Positions 43,175 to 52,879 are shown, counted from the stretch's first letter. The stretch: DNA of 64,000 nt from Paenibacillus gallinarum (GCF_014836635.1 NZ_JACSQL010000002.1:558001-622000), one strand, 5' to 3'. Notes: generated from the sequence alone by a model not told the origin. A program made the numbers and translations.

Positions 43175-43301
43175 GGTTGAGCAGAGTGAATTAAAATACA
43201 AATGATGTGCCGATTAATCCATATATACGTAAAGCCAAATTCTGCTATACTGATGTAAAATTAGATGGAATCATTCCAGGAAAAGCGAGGAATTGCCAAT
43301 A

Positions 43302-44633
43302 ATGTATTTACACGGTACTAGCAAAATTAATGCTTTAGGTCATCTTGAAATCGGTGGCTGCGATACGGTTGAACTAAAAAAAGAATATGGAACACCGCTA
43401 TACATCGTAGATGAGCAATTGATTCGTCAGCGTGCAAGAGAATATATGGATGCATTCAAAGCATCAGGACTCACCTTTCAAGTAGCCTATGCAAGCAAAG
43501 CTTTCAGTGTAAAAGCAATGTGCACTCTTGTGGAACAGGAAGGTCTTTCCCTGGATGTGGTTTCAGATGGAGAACTTTATACCGCAATGCAAGCGGGTTT
43601 CCCTGTAGAACGTATTCATTTCCATGGAAACAATAAAACACCTGACGAAATTGAAATGGCACTGGATGCAAAGATTGGTTGTTTTGTGGTAGATAACTTT
43701 ACTGAGATTCATCTCTTGCAAGCCATGGCAGCAGAGAAGAATCAAACCGTGAAAATTTTGCTCCGAATCACTCCTGGTGTTGAAGCACATACACATGAAT
43801 ATATTTCTACAGGACAAACGGATTCAAAATTTGGATTTGATATCGGTAATGGATCTGCTTTCGAAGCCATTGAAGTGGCAAGTAAGCAGTCTCAATTACA
43901 GCTCCTTGGAGTACATTCTCATATTGGTTCGCAGATTTTTGAGGTGGAAGGTTTCCAGATGGCAGTAGAGCGTGTCGCTGCGTTTGCTAGAGAAGTAAAA
44001 GAGAAGCTCGGGCTTACATTCCAGGTAGTGAATCTTGGCGGTGGATTTGGGATTCGTTATGTAGAAGGAGATACACCTCTTGAAGTATCACAATACGTTA
44101 AAGCGATAACGGATGGTGTGAAAAAACATTTTGCGGGTATTGGTGAAGAACTCCCTGAGATCTGGGTTGAACCAGGTCGCAGTCTTGTCGGGGAAGCAGG
44201 AACTACACTGTATACAGTAGGTACAAGTAAAGATATTCCTGGTGTTCGTAAATATGTTGCTGTCGATGGCGGAATGTCAGATAACCCTCGTCCTGCATTA
44301 TATGAATCCCAGTATGAAGCTATGCTTGCTAACCGTGCGAACGAACCCGTAGCTGAGACAGTATCCATTGCAGGGAAAGCTTGTGAGAGTGGAGATATGC
44401 TGATATGGGATTTGGCGCTGCCAAAAGTTGAGACAGGGGACCTCTTAGCTGTAGCTTGTACGGGGGCCTATAACTATTCAATGGCAAGCAATTATAACAG
44501 GATTCGCCGACCCGCTGTTGTCTTTGTACAGGATGGACAAAGCGATTTGGTTGTTCGTAGAGAGAGTCACGAAGATATCGTTCGGAATGATCTGATTCCC
44601 GCACGTATGAATAAGCAAACGGTGAATTCATAG
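43302..44633 (+). CDS. lysA: Diaminopimelate decarboxylase
   Basis: 443 residues from ATG 43302 (MYLHGTSKINALGHLEIGG is the family start). Fold-type III PLP enzyme: the PLP Lys in VAYASKAFSV, Gly-rich phosphate loop NLGGGFGIRY, EPGRSLVGEAGT and the second-subunit CESGDM. It makes lysine from meso-DAP in the last step of the pathway. GCGAGG lies about 11 bases before this ATG; TTG 43293 is only 2 bases from it. A TATACT -10 with TGC lies at 43246-43251. Confidence 0.96.
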   Translation: MYLHGTSKINALGHLEIGGCDTVELKKEYGTPLYIVDEQLIRQRAREYMDAFKASGLTFQVAYASKAFSVKAMCTLVEQEGLSLDVVSDGELYTAMQAGFPVERIHFHGNNKTPDEIEMALDAKIGCFVVDNFTEIHLLQAMAAEKNQTVKILLRITPGVEAHTHEYISTGQTDSKFGFDIGNGSAFEAIEVASKQSQLQLLGVHSHIGSQIFEVEGFQMAVERVAAFAREVKEKLGLTFQVVNLGGGFGIRYVEGDTPLEVSQYVKAITDGVKKHFAGIGEELPEIWVEPGRSLVGEAGTTLYTVGTSKDIPGVRKYVAVDGGMSDNPRPALYESQYEAMLANRANEPVAETVSIAGKACESGDMLIWDLALPKVETGDLLAVACTGAYNYSMASNYNRIRRPAVVFVQDGQSDLVVRRESHEDIVRNDLIPARMNKQTVNS

Positions 44634-44670
44634 TTCAGGTAGATCACGTTTTAACATAGACAGCAGATTA

Positions 44671-44696
44671 GAGAGAGCTGAAAAGCTCTCTTTTTC
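44671..44696 (+). terminator. Terminator after lysA
   Basis: GAGAGCT/AGCTCTC hairpin with a GAAA loop followed by TTTTTCTG. Confidence 0.88.
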
Positions 44697-44778
44697 TGTT
44701 TTTATGTACCTGCCACAATGGTATTGATTTGGGTATAATAACAAACTAAAATAATGACTATAACAGAGGAGATTGATA

Positions 44779-45270
44779 ATGATGACGAAACAAGAAATGA
44801 ATAAGGTTAAAGTATACCTTGCTAGTCCGTTTTTTAGTGAGGAGCAAGTAGACAGAGTGCAGAGAGTGGAGAAAGCACTGGAGAATAATCCTTATGTAGG
44901 AGAATTTTTCTCTCCAAGACTTGAACAGCTAACACATCTAACCATGTATACAGCAGAGTGGGCAGATGCAGTTTACCGTAATGATGTTAAGCATGTTGAT
45001 TGGGCTGATGTTGTAGTAGCAGTGATTGACTATGAAGGAGAGACTGAGCTACATGGGGCAAGACATGGACATGTGGACAGTGGTACAGCCTTTGAGATTG
45101 GATATGCAATTGCTAAAGGTAAGCCTGTTATTATTATTCATGAAAAATCAGGTATTGTTAATTTGATGATTAGCCAAAGTTGTCATGCTTACCTGGAATC
45201 TGCTGAGGCAGTTGCGGATTATCACTTTATCAACATGCCTAAAATGCCTTTCACTGGAGATGTGATGTAA
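44779..45270 (+). CDS. Nucleoside 2-deoxyribosyltransferase family protein
   Basis: 163 residues from ATG 44779. Rossmann-like fold with KVYLASPFFSEEQ at the N-terminus, the central VDWADVVVAVID and HVDSGTAFEIGYAIAKGKPV, where the family keeps its catalytic Glu and Asp. Such enzymes transfer deoxyribose between bases and are common in phages and as salvage enzymes. GAGGAG is 7 bases upstream. It is a single gene wedged between lysA and the cyclophilin gene, both part of the conserved order, so it looks like an insertion. Confidence 0.9.
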   Translation: MMTKQEMNKVKVYLASPFFSEEQVDRVQRVEKALENNPYVGEFFSPRLEQLTHLTMYTAEWADAVYRNDVKHVDWADVVVAVIDYEGETELHGARHGHVDSGTAFEIGYAIAKGKPVIIIHEKSGIVNLMISQSCHAYLESAEAVADYHFINMPKMPFTGDVM

Positions 45271-45393
45271 AACAACTTTAAACCTGTCTTTGCAACGCTC
45301 TTTCTTTTTTAATATATGGACTATCAAAGTTGCTTTACAGTGTTTACTCATAGTATGCTATTGGAGGCAATTTATTTTGTAGGAGGAATTACA

Positions 45394-45834
45394 ATGGCTA
45401 AAAAAGGATATATTGTTATGGAAAACGGGGAAAAAATGGAACTTGAATTTTACCCAAATGAAGCTCCTAACACAGTAGCAAACTTCGAGAAATTGGCTAA
45501 TGAAGGATTTTATGATGGAGTTATCTTCCACAGAGTAATCCCAGGTTTTGTTAGTCAAGGTGGAGACCCTACAGGTACTGGTATGGGAGGTAGTGGAACT
45601 ACGATCAAATGTGAGACTGCAGGAAATCCTCATAAACATGAGGCAGGTTCTCTGTCTATGGCTCATGCAGGTAGAGATACTGGCTCCAGTCAGTTTTTCA
45701 TTGTACATGAACCACAACCACATTTAGATGGTGTTCACACTGTATTTGGTAAAGTAACTTCAGGTCTTGAAACAGCCCTTAACATGAAAAATGGGGACAA
45801 GATGGTAGAGGTTAAAGTATTTGATGTTGAATAG
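45394..45834 (+). CDS. ppiB: Peptidyl-prolyl cis-trans isomerase (cyclophilin)
   Basis: 146 residues from ATG 45394. Cyclophilin core: [20 protein letters not shown] (catalytic Arg and Phe), then [19 protein letters not shown] and the substrate-site [12 protein letters not shown]. No signal peptide, so cytosolic. AGGAGG is 7 bases upstream. The frame is open for 26 more codons upstream, which do not look like the family. Its place between lysA and the rib operon matches B. subtilis ppiB. Confidence 0.94.
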   Translation: MAKKGYIVMENGEKMELEFYPNEAPNTVANFEKLANEGFYDGVIFHRVIPGFVSQGGDPTGTGMGGSGTTIKCETAGNPHKHEAGSLSMAHAGRDTGSSQFFIVHEPQPHLDGVHTVFGKVTSGLETALNMKNGDKMVEVKVFDVE

Positions 45835-45847
45835 GATCTAACCCGTA

Positions 45848-45875
45848 AACACCCCTGATCAGGGGTGTTTTTTTA
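45848..45875 (+). terminator. Terminator after ppiB
   Basis: Perfect palindrome AACACCCCTG/ATCAGGGGTGTT followed by a run of Ts. Confidence 0.92.
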
Positions 45876-45965
45876 TTTATGGGTTGAATTATTTATAGAT
45901 CCTGTTGATTTTTGTAGAATAGGGTGCTACTATTTCATTAAGCTTTTTACAATTTTATATCGATT

Positions 45966-46125
45966 TTCCTTCGGGGCAGGGCGAAATTCCCTACCGGCGG
46001 TGATGACCTCCATGGTACGTAATTGTAATTTGGATCAGTCTAAGTCCGTGACCCGTTAAGCGTATGCTTACGGTGGATCTGGTGAAACTCCGGAACCGAC
46101 AGTATAGTCTGGATGAGAGAAGGAA
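45966..46125 (+). promoter_or_regulatory. FMN riboswitch (RFN element)
   Basis: P1 arms TTCCTTC (45966-45972) and GAAGGAA (46119-46125) enclose the conserved RFN blocks: GGGGCAGGG...TCCCTACCGGCGG at 45973-46000, GTCCGTGACCCG near 46045-46057 and the CTGGTGAAACTCCGGAACCG through GTCTGGATGAGAGA part near 46079-46120. It senses FMN and controls the ribDE-BA-H operon. Together with its terminator it fills the 540-base gap between ppiB and ribD. Confidence 0.97.
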
Positions 46126-46286
46126 TAGAAAGTACATAGACGTTATCTGTTTATATACTGGCTTTCAAATCAGTTGAGTTAGCAGAAGTTTTTCTATTTG
46201 TTATGCCCATTTATTTGGCATACCTATAATGAAGAGCTGCTTATTAGCGATTTTGATTTGTTAGGCTTTTATTCGTTGTTCTCTCA

Positions 46287-46328
46287 GGGCCCCCGTCCGA
46301 TATTATTTTATCGGTTGAGGGTCTTTTT
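46287..46328 (+). terminator. Riboswitch-controlled terminator ahead of ribD
   Basis: CCCCCGTCCGATA pairs (with mismatches) with TATCGGTTGAGGG around TTATTT, then TTTTTT. Its distance from the aptamer (about 160 bases) leaves room for an antiterminator. Confidence 0.85.
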
Positions 46329-46374
46329 TGTTTTCTATTGTATGTAAGATTCGCAGTGAAATGAGGTGATAAGT

Positions 46375-47490
46375 ATGGATGTAATGAATGATGAATTCTA
46401 CATGACACTTGCACTCGAAATGGCAGAAAGGGCACAGGGGCAGACAGGAATTAATCCGGTTGTAGGTTGTGTTATTGTCAAAAACGGCCGAATGGTTGGG
46501 CTCGGTACTCATCTGCAAAGAGGTAAGGGCCATGCGGAAGTACATGCTCTTGAGATGGCTGGAACGGAAGCGGAGGGAAGTACCGTTTACGTTACCTTAG
46601 AACCTTGCTCTCATTACGGCAAAACACCTCCATGCAGTGAAAAGCTGATCAGAGCCAAGGTAAAAAAAGTGATCGTTGCTTGCGAGGATCCGAATCATGA
46701 GGTTGCGGGTAAAGGAATCTCTATGCTTCGGGAGCAAGGAATTGAAGTAGAGGTGGGATTGCTTCAAGATCGTGCGAGATATCTTAACGAAAAGTTTTTT
46801 AAGTATATTACGACAGGACTTCCTTTTGTAACGCTCAAAACTGCTTCCACTCTAGATGGGAAAATAGCTGCCAAAAGCGGAGATAGTAAGTGGATTTCGA
46901 ATGAAAAAGCGAGAGAGAATGTTCACTTGCTCCGGCATCGCCATCAAGGAATTATGGTCGGGGTAGGGACAGTAATAGCAGACAATCCCGAGTTAACAAC
47001 CCGGTTAGATGTGGATGGAGTGAATCCAGTGCGGATCATTATTGATTCACAGCTTCGAACCCCTAGGGCCGCGAAAGTAGTGAAAGACGGCCTTGCACCC
47101 ACCATTCTGATTACAACGGAGGGAGCGGATAAGGAACACGCTGATTATTTTGAAAAACAAGGTGTTCAGGTCATTCGCTGTGGTACAGGACCAAGGGTTG
47201 ATCTCTTGACTGCACTTCGTAAACTTAGTGAACTTGAAATTGGTTCTATCCTGCTGGAAGGTGGAGGTACATTAAACGGAGCTATGCTTGAGAATAAGCT
47301 GGTGGATCGGCTCGTTATGTTCATGGCTCCCAAAATTGTCGGTGGATATAACAATCTCGGCAGCTTCCGTTTTGAAGGAGTAGAACGCATGAGTGAAGCG
47401 ATTACGCTGAGGAATCTTGAGGTAGAGATGCTGGATGATAATATCCGTATTTCAGGTGTGCCCGTCTGGCGGAAAGTAGATAAGGAGTGA
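46375..47490 (+). CDS. ribD: Bifunctional riboflavin deaminase/reductase RibD
   Basis: 371 residues from ATG 46375. N-terminal cytidine-deaminase-type domain with GHAEVHALEMAG and EPCSHYGKTPPCSE (zinc ligands). The C-terminal reductase domain (about 150-371) has KTASTLDGKIAAKSGDSKWI and LLEGGGTLNGAML. It deaminates and reduces the pyrimidine intermediate after GTP cyclohydrolase II. GAGGTG is 6 bases upstream. First gene behind the FMN riboswitch. Confidence 0.96.
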   Translation: MDVMNDEFYMTLALEMAERAQGQTGINPVVGCVIVKNGRMVGLGTHLQRGKGHAEVHALEMAGTEAEGSTVYVTLEPCSHYGKTPPCSEKLIRAKVKKVIVACEDPNHEVAGKGISMLREQGIEVEVGLLQDRARYLNEKFFKYITTGLPFVTLKTASTLDGKIAAKSGDSKWISNEKARENVHLLRHRHQGIMVGVGTVIADNPELTTRLDVDGVNPVRIIIDSQLRTPRAAKVVKDGLAPTILITTEGADKEHADYFEKQGVQVIRCGTGPRVDLLTALRKLSELEIGSILLEGGGTLNGAMLENKLVDRLVMFMAPKIVGGYNNLGSFRFEGVERMSEAITLRNLEVEMLDDNIRISGVPVWRKVDKE

Positions 47491-47496
47491 TGTATC

Positions 47497-48165
47497 TTGT
47501 TTACCGGCTTAGTTGAAGAAGTAGGAAAAATACGGAGTATAGGCCGGAAGGGAGAAGCGATGGTGCTTGGTATTTCAGCCAAGCGAGTAACGGAGGACCT
47601 AAACATTGGTGACAGTGTAGCTGTAAATGGAGTATGTCTGACCGCTACGTCGATCGAAGCTTCCGGATTTCTAGTCGATGTGATGCCTGAGACTTATAGA
47701 CATACGAATCTGAAATTACTGGCAAATGGAAGTCCGGTTAACCTCGAAAGGGCCATGTCTGCACAAGGTCGATTTGGGGGACACATTGTGCAAGGTCATG
47801 TTGATGGTACAGCCCATATTACTTCTATTAAAAGAGACCAAAATGCGGTTGTATTTGAAATCGCTCCGGTGAGTACAGAAGTCTTTCGCTATATCATTCC
47901 CAAAGGATCAATCACTGTGGAAGGAATCAGCTTAACCGTTGTGGATGTTACGGGAAGTGCTTTTACAGTCTCTATCATTCCGCATACGTTAGATCAGACG
48001 GTGCTGGCTTATCGAAATACGGGTGATCTTGTCAATATTGAATGTGATGTCATCGGAAAATATGTGAACCATTTACTCGGATTTCATCAAAATAACGGAT
48101 CCTCACAGAAGGGTCAATCTGCTGCACTCAGTTATGAGTTTTTAAGCAATCATGGTTTTTCATAA
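47497..48165 (+). CDS. ribE: Riboflavin synthase alpha chain
   Basis: 222 residues from TTG. Two internally repeated lumazine-binding barrels: MFTGLVEEVGKIRS with GDSVAVNGVCLTA in the first, and VQGHVDGTAHI with GSITVEGISLTV in the second. It dismutates two 6,7-dimethyl-8-ribityllumazines to riboflavin. AAGGAGTG precedes the TTG by about 9 bases; six bases separate it from ribD. Confidence 0.96.
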   Translation: MFTGLVEEVGKIRSIGRKGEAMVLGISAKRVTEDLNIGDSVAVNGVCLTATSIEASGFLVDVMPETYRHTNLKLLANGSPVNLERAMSAQGRFGGHIVQGHVDGTAHITSIKRDQNAVVFEIAPVSTEVFRYIIPKGSITVEGISLTVVDVTGSAFTVSIIPHTLDQTVLAYRNTGDLVNIECDVIGKYVNHLLGFHQNNGSSQKGQSAALSYEFLSNHGFS

Positions 48166-48219
48166 ATTAAAAAGTTCATACATCATTACAAGACTATCAA
48201 GTGAAAGCAGGTAATCACG

Positions 48220-49461
48220 ATGGAAAATACATTTCATTTTCATACAGTAGAAGAAGCAATTCAGGATCTACAAAAAGGAAAGGTCGTTATCGTCGTTGAT
48301 GATGAAGACCGTGAGAATGAAGGGGACTTTGTTGCCCTAGCCGAACTTGCTACGCCAGAAGTCATTAATTTTATGATTACTGAGGGCCGTGGCCTTGTAT
48401 GTGTTCCGATTACACAAGAACGAGCAAATGAGTTGGATTTAAAACCAATGGTTCAGCATAATACAGATTTTCATGGTACAGCCTTTACGGTATCTGTAGA
48501 TCATAAGCTGACAACGACAGGAATTTCAGCGCAAGAACGTTCAATGACGGTGAAGTCGCTTATTGACCCTGAGGCTGTAGGGGAAGATTTCAGAAAACCA
48601 GGGCACATGTTTCCTTTAATTGCGAAAAAAGGCGGGGTATTAAGACGAGCTGGACACACGGAAGCCGCTGTAGATCTTGCGCGAATGAGCGGTGCTTATC
48701 CAGCTGGTGTGATATGTGAAATTATCAAAGAAGATGGATCGATGGCACGTCTGCCTGATCTATTTGAAATGGCTGAAAAACATGATCTAAAACTGATTAC
48801 TATTAAAGATATGATTGCTTATCGCAACTCGCAAGAAAGACTCGTAACAAGGGAAGTTAGCGTTCGGATGCCTACCGATTTTGGAGTGTTCCAGGCCATC
48901 GCCTATACCAATGAAGTAGATAACAAAGAGCATATCGCCCTTGTCAAAGGGGAGCTAAATACAGATGAACCTGTACTGGTGCGTGTCCACTCCGAATGTC
49001 TGACAGGCGATGTTTTCCACTCTCACAGATGTGACTGTGGTCCACAATTTGAAGCAGCTCTTCGGCAAATTCACGACAATGGAAGCGGCGTTCTACTCTA
49101 TATGAGACAAGAAGGACGAGGAATTGGACTTATTAATAAATTAAAAGCTTATAAGCTTCAGGAACAGGGACTCGATACCGTTGATGCAAACTTAAAACTT
49201 GGTTTTCCAGCCGATCTAAGGGATTACGGCATAGGCGCTCAAATTCTAAAAGACCTTGGAATTAGTAAAATTAGGCTCCTTACCAATAACCCGCGTAAAA
49301 TCAAAGGTCTGGAAGGATACGGACTCGAAGTTGTGGAACGTGTTTCCATTCAAATTGCAGAGAACGTAGAAAATACTTCCTATCTCCATACGAAGCAGGC
49401 AAAGCTCGGTCATATGTTAACGTTTGATGATATTGAACAGAACGAGAATAAAAAGTTGTAA
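48220..49461 (+). CDS. ribBA: DHBP synthase / GTP cyclohydrolase II
   Basis: 413 residues. The N-terminal DHBP synthase domain has [13 protein letters not shown] and the [14 protein letters not shown] motif. The C-terminal GTP cyclohydrolase II domain (about 205-400) has the zinc-binding [15 protein letters not shown] and RQEGRGIGL. It supplies both precursors of the pathway from ribulose-5-phosphate and GTP. The fusion is normal for Bacillota. Confidence 0.97.
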   Translation: MENTFHFHTVEEAIQDLQKGKVVIVVDDEDRENEGDFVALAELATPEVINFMITEGRGLVCVPITQERANELDLKPMVQHNTDFHGTAFTVSVDHKLTTTGISAQERSMTVKSLIDPEAVGEDFRKPGHMFPLIAKKGGVLRRAGHTEAAVDLARMSGAYPAGVICEIIKEDGSMARLPDLFEMAEKHDLKLITIKDMIAYRNSQERLVTREVSVRMPTDFGVFQAIAYTNEVDNKEHIALVKGELNTDEPVLVRVHSECLTGDVFHSHRCDCGPQFEAALRQIHDNGSGVLLYMRQEGRGIGLINKLKAYKLQEQGLDTVDANLKLGFPADLRDYGIGAQILKDLGISKIRLLTNNPRKIKGLEGYGLEVVERVSIQIAENVENTSYLHTKQAKLGHMLTFDDIEQNENKKL

Positions 49462-49486
49462 ACGACACGAAAGGGAGATGTAGATT

Positions 49487-49954
49487 ATGGCAAATGTTTT
49501 TGAGGGAAACTTAGTATCTGAGGGATTACGATATGGAGTCGTGGTAGCACGGTTTAACGAATTTTTAACAAGTAAGTTATTATCCGCTTCACTCGATGCT
49601 TTCAAACGCCACGGAGTAAAAGATGATGAAGTCGATGTGGCATGGGTTCCTGGTGCTTTTGAAATTCCGCTTGTAGCACAAAAAATGGCGGAGAGCGGCA
49701 AATATGACGCAGTTGTCACGCTGGCTACCGTCATCCGAGGTTCAACAACCCACTATGATTATGTATGTAATGAAATGTCTAAGGGGGTTGCGGCAATTAA
49801 CCTGAAAACTGGAGTTCCTACCATCTTCGGACTGGTTTCAACAGAGAACATAGAACAAGCGATTGAGCGTTCTGGAACCAAGGCAGGTAACAAAGGTTGG
49901 GACGCTGCAGTAGCTGCGATTGAAATGGCAAACTTGACGAAACAGCTAAAATAG
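49487..49954 (+). CDS. ribH: 6,7-dimethyl-8-ribityllumazine synthase
   Basis: 155 residues. Family motifs are [49 protein letters not shown] (catalytic His) and [12 protein letters not shown]. It forms the 60-mer shell that condenses DHBP with the pyrimidine product. Last gene of the rib operon; a ribT acetyltransferase, found here in B. subtilis, is absent. Confidence 0.97.
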   Translation: MANVFEGNLVSEGLRYGVVVARFNEFLTSKLLSASLDAFKRHGVKDDEVDVAWVPGAFEIPLVAQKMAESGKYDAVVTLATVIRGSTTHYDYVCNEMSKGVAAINLKTGVPTIFGLVSTENIEQAIERSGTKAGNKGWDAAVAAIEMANLTKQLK

Positions 49955-49981
49955 TGCTTATTTAATGTAGTGCCCTGTACT

Positions 49982-50011
49982 CGCATCTTTTGTTACAATA
50001 CAAAAGATGCG
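49982..50011. repeat. Perfect 12-bp inverted repeat between ribH and scpA
   Basis: CGCATCTTTTGT and ACAAAAGATGCG flank the 6-base loop TACAAT. No U-tract follows on either strand, so it is not a classical terminator, although it may still end the rib transcript or serve as an operator for scpA. Confidence 0.75.
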
Positions 50012-50058
50012 GGGGCAGGGTTCTTGTATTTTGTAACTGTAGCGGGAGGATGCGTCCA

Positions 50059-50859
50059 TTGACGGTTGTAACCTATAAGCTTGAAACGTTTGAAGGACCT
50101 TTGGACCTTTTATTGCACTTGATTGACAAACATGAAATTGACATCCAAGATATTCCGATCAGTCATATTACAGATCAATATATGGACTACATTCATTCCA
50201 TGCAGGAACTAGAACTTGATATTACAAGTGAATTTCTTGTCATGGCGGCAACCTTGCTTGCGATTAAATCCAAAATACTTCTTCCCAAACCACCAGTGTT
50301 TGCGGATTATGAAATCTATGATGACTACATGGAAGAGGAAATGTATGATCCTCGTGCAGAACTTGTACAGCGACTCATGGAATACCGTAAATTCAAAGGA
50401 ATTGCCCGTCATCTGCATGAGAGGGAATCGGAGAGAAGCTTGATTTTCTCAAAGGAACCGGAAGACTTGACTCCATATGTTCAAGTAGAACCAAGTAATC
50501 CGGTACAGGGACTGCATACCTCGGATTTAATAGCGGCTTTTCAAAAAGCGCTGAGCAGATCTTCTAGGCAGCCAGCCGTGGCTAAAATTAAACGGGATGA
50601 AATATCGGTCAAAGATCGGATTCGTGATGTGGCAGGAGCACTTCAGGCCAAAGGATATGGCGGGAAGATGCTTTTTTCCAAGCTGTTTCATGAAGAAATG
50701 ATTCGTCAAGAAATTGTAGTAACGTTTTTAGCGATTTTGGAGTTGATGAAAATGAAAAAAATTGTATGTTACCAGGAACGATTGTTTGAAGATATCGTGA
50801 TGGAATGGAGAGGGGAAAAACAGATCGATGGACTTGCGAACATTGAAATCGATTATTGA
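50059..50859 (+). CDS. scpA: Segregation and condensation protein A
   Basis: 266 residues from TTG 50059. Kleisin: N-terminal helical domain YKLETFEGPLDLLLHLIDKH, the SKILLPKP region, an acidic linker and the C-terminal winged helix (LELMKMKKIVCYQERLFEDI). It bridges SMC heads with ScpB. GGGAGG at 50044-50049 lies 9 bases before the TTG; a longer frame runs upstream into the 12-bp palindrome and is unlikely. It overlaps scpB by 32 bases. Confidence 0.95.
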   Translation: MTVVTYKLETFEGPLDLLLHLIDKHEIDIQDIPISHITDQYMDYIHSMQELELDITSEFLVMAATLLAIKSKILLPKPPVFADYEIYDDYMEEEMYDPRAELVQRLMEYRKFKGIARHLHERESERSLIFSKEPEDLTPYVQVEPSNPVQGLHTSDLIAAFQKALSRSSRQPAVAKIKRDEISVKDRIRDVAGALQAKGYGGKMLFSKLFHEEMIRQEIVVTFLAILELMKMKKIVCYQERLFEDIVMEWRGEKQIDGLANIEIDY

Positions 50860-51433
50860 GGGACTTTTGTTTTTAGCGGGAGAGGAAGGGCTGGGCGTCA
50901 AGCAGCTCTCGGAAATCGTTAACGAGTCTCAAGATATCGTGGCTGGTGCCCTCGAGGAGCTAAGACAAGAATACACAGAACAGCAGAGAGGTCTACAAAT
51001 TCTGAAGATTGCCGGCAATTTTCAAATGGGTACACTTCCTGATCATGCTCCGTATTTTGAAAAACTAGCCTATTCGCCGTCACGTTCTTCTCTTTCCCAG
51101 GCAGCACTTGAAACGCTGTCAATCATTGCTTATCGTCAACCGATCACAAGAATTGAGATCGAAGAAATTCGTGGAGTCAAATCGGAACGAGCGATTCATA
51201 CGCTGGTTAACAAAGATTTGATACACGAAGTAGGAAGAGCGGAAGCCATTGGCAGACCGATTCTCTATGGGACAACGAAAGCATTCCTTGATTATTTTGG
51301 TCTTGGAACAATCAAGGATCTGCCAGAACCTAATTTATTTGAGGAAGCTGATCCGCAAGAAGAAGAATCACAGCTTTTGTTCACTAAGCTTGAACAGAAT
51401 ATGCTGGAGGAAGACAACCAACAAAATAGTTAA
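50828..51433 (+). CDS. scpB: Segregation and condensation protein B
   Basis: 201 residues. Two winged-helix domains: LKSIIEGLLFLAGEEGLGV and ETLSIIAYRQPITRIEIEEI with GVKSERAIHTLV and GRPILYGTTKAFLDYFGL, then an acidic tail. It binds the ScpA linker in the SMC condensin. The ATG lies inside the end of scpA, and GAGAGGGG about 12 bases upstream gives coupled translation. Confidence 0.95.
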   Translation: MDLRTLKSIIEGLLFLAGEEGLGVKQLSEIVNESQDIVAGALEELRQEYTEQQRGLQILKIAGNFQMGTLPDHAPYFEKLAYSPSRSSLSQAALETLSIIAYRQPITRIEIEEIRGVKSERAIHTLVNKDLIHEVGRAEAIGRPILYGTTKAFLDYFGLGTIKDLPEPNLFEEADPQEEESQLLFTKLEQNMLEEDNQQNS

Positions 51434-51437
51434 AATG

Positions 51438-51477
51438 AGAAACCGATGCTCTTTTATAGAGTATCGGTTTCTTTTTG
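51438..51477 (+). terminator. Terminator after scpB
   Basis: GAGAAACCGATGCTC and GAGTATCGGTTTC arms around TTTTATA, followed by TTTTT. Confidence 0.9.
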
Positions 51478-51570
51478 TTCAGTAGCAGAATGCTTTCCAA
51501 TTTTTATGAACATACTAGACTAATGTATGCACGCAAGTAAGCAGAGACTTATAAAACAGGAGGAAACCGT

Positions 51571-52254
51571 GTGTGGATTTGGATTGGATTGATATTTTTA
51601 GCTGTTATTATTCTACTCCTCATCTTGGTCTTGTTATCCAATATACATATTGAAGCTAGTATAAAGACGCGAGACACCCAAGCAGAAATGGAATTTCGGG
51701 TGAAGTTGATATACGGTGCTGTCCGTTTTCATTACGAACTTCCAGCTGAGCGTTTTGAAGAGTTGAAGAGACAGCTCGCTCAAGTTGTAACAGAGAAATT
51801 ATCAGAAAAAAAGGGTAAGGATGGATCTCAAGATGCTCCTTCCACAAATAAGCGAGGCAAAAGAGGATTCAATTATCAAATCAAGGACTTTGTGAAAAGC
51901 GCTTATGGACTCCGTATATGGGAGACAAATGACTTTTCGATGCTCCGCATAACGAAGTTCACTTGGCAAACCAGGCTTGGCACAGAGGATGTGGTAACCA
52001 CTTCTATACTGACTGGTTTGTTATGGGGAATTAAAAATACCATGCTCGGTTGGCTGTCGTACAAAGTGAAATTTACAGATGGACCTGACCTAAAAGTGAA
52101 TGCGATCTGGGAAGAACAGTGGACTCTCGATACCCTTCTAGAGTTTCGGGCTTATATTCGATTTTTCAGGTTGATGAAAATCTTCCGTACCATTAGCCGC
52201 GGTATCGTGAATGCGCATGGCGGAATTTGGGCTTGGCGCCGTGAGTTAAGCTAG
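51571..52254 (+). CDS. DUF2953 family membrane protein (YtfI-like)
   Basis: 227 residues from GTG. One N-terminal membrane segment (about 2-25; LIFLAVIILLLILVLLS), then IHIEASIKTRDTQAEMEFRV, a Lys-rich linker near residue 80-100 and a C-terminal domain ending RLMKIFRTISRGIVNAHGG. DUF2953 genes pair with ytfJ in Bacillus, as here; the role is unknown but sporulation-linked by context. AGGAGG is 7 bases upstream. Confidence 0.88.
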   Translation: MWIWIGLIFLAVIILLLILVLLSNIHIEASIKTRDTQAEMEFRVKLIYGAVRFHYELPAERFEELKRQLAQVVTEKLSEKKGKDGSQDAPSTNKRGKRGFNYQIKDFVKSAYGLRIWETNDFSMLRITKFTWQTRLGTEDVVTTSILTGLLWGIKNTMLGWLSYKVKFTDGPDLKVNAIWEEQWTLDTLLEFRAYIRFFRLMKIFRTISRGIVNAHGGIWAWRRELS

Positions 52255-52359
52255 TAGAGAATAGCAGGAATCTTTTTTCTTCAATTTACACATAGCAAGA
52301 CGGAAAGTTGGGAAACCTATATTATGTCAAACTATTGATAAGCAGGAGGTATGTATTCT

Positions 52360-52797
52360 ATGTCAGATCATCCGATTCAAGGTCTAATGAAAACAGCCAT
52401 GGAAAATATTAAAGCGATGGTTGATGTAAATACCATTGTAGGCGATGCAGTAGAAACACCGGACGGTACCGTTATTTTACCGATCAGCCGTGTTGGTTTT
52501 GGTTTTGCTGCAGGAGGCAGTGATTTTCATCTAGATACAGAACAGCAGTATGACCGCAGTGGCGCACATTCATCATCATCAGTTCCTTTTGGCGGTGGTA
52601 GCGGGGGCGGTGTATCCATACATCCAATTGCCTTTCTCGTCGTAGGAAAAGATGGAGTTAAAATTGTCCCTCTAGATAACAATACACATCTGTTCGAGAA
52701 GATTATTGATCAAGCGCCTAAATTAATGGATCAAATGCAGCAACTTTTAAAAAATAATCAAACAAACACAACAACGACTACATCTTCTTCCCAGTAG
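52360..52797 (+). CDS. ytfJ: GerW family sporulation protein YtfJ
   Basis: 145 residues from ATG 52360. It starts HPIQGLMKTAMENIKAMVDV, has TVILPISRVGFGFAAGGSDF and a Gly-rich loop (FGGGSGGGVSIHPIAFLVV), and ends in a Thr/Asn/Ser tail. This is the YtfJ/GerW family, made in the forespore and linked to germination. GGAGGT at 52345-52350 suits this ATG (9 bases) better than the ATG at 52351, which directly abuts it. Confidence 0.93.
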   Translation: MSDHPIQGLMKTAMENIKAMVDVNTIVGDAVETPDGTVILPISRVGFGFAAGGSDFHLDTEQQYDRSGAHSSSSVPFGGGSGGGVSIHPIAFLVVGKDGVKIVPLDNNTHLFEKIIDQAPKLMDQMQQLLKNNQTNTTTTTSSSQ

Positions 52798-52807
52798 CAA
52801 TGAATAA

Positions 52808-52849
52808 CAAATTCCCTTCCAGTCTTGTGATGGAAGGGAATTTGTTTTT
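52808..52849 (+). terminator. Terminator after ytfJ
   Basis: CAAATTCCCTTCCA pairs perfectly with TGGAAGGGAATTTG, then TTTTT. Confidence 0.93.
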
Positions 52850-52879
52850 GGTAACGACAAGCAGATTGTCCTAACGAGG

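Noticed and set aside
45316..45393. Upstream extension of the cyclophilin frame
   Set aside because: No family similarity and no RBS; AGGAGG directly precedes ATG 45394.
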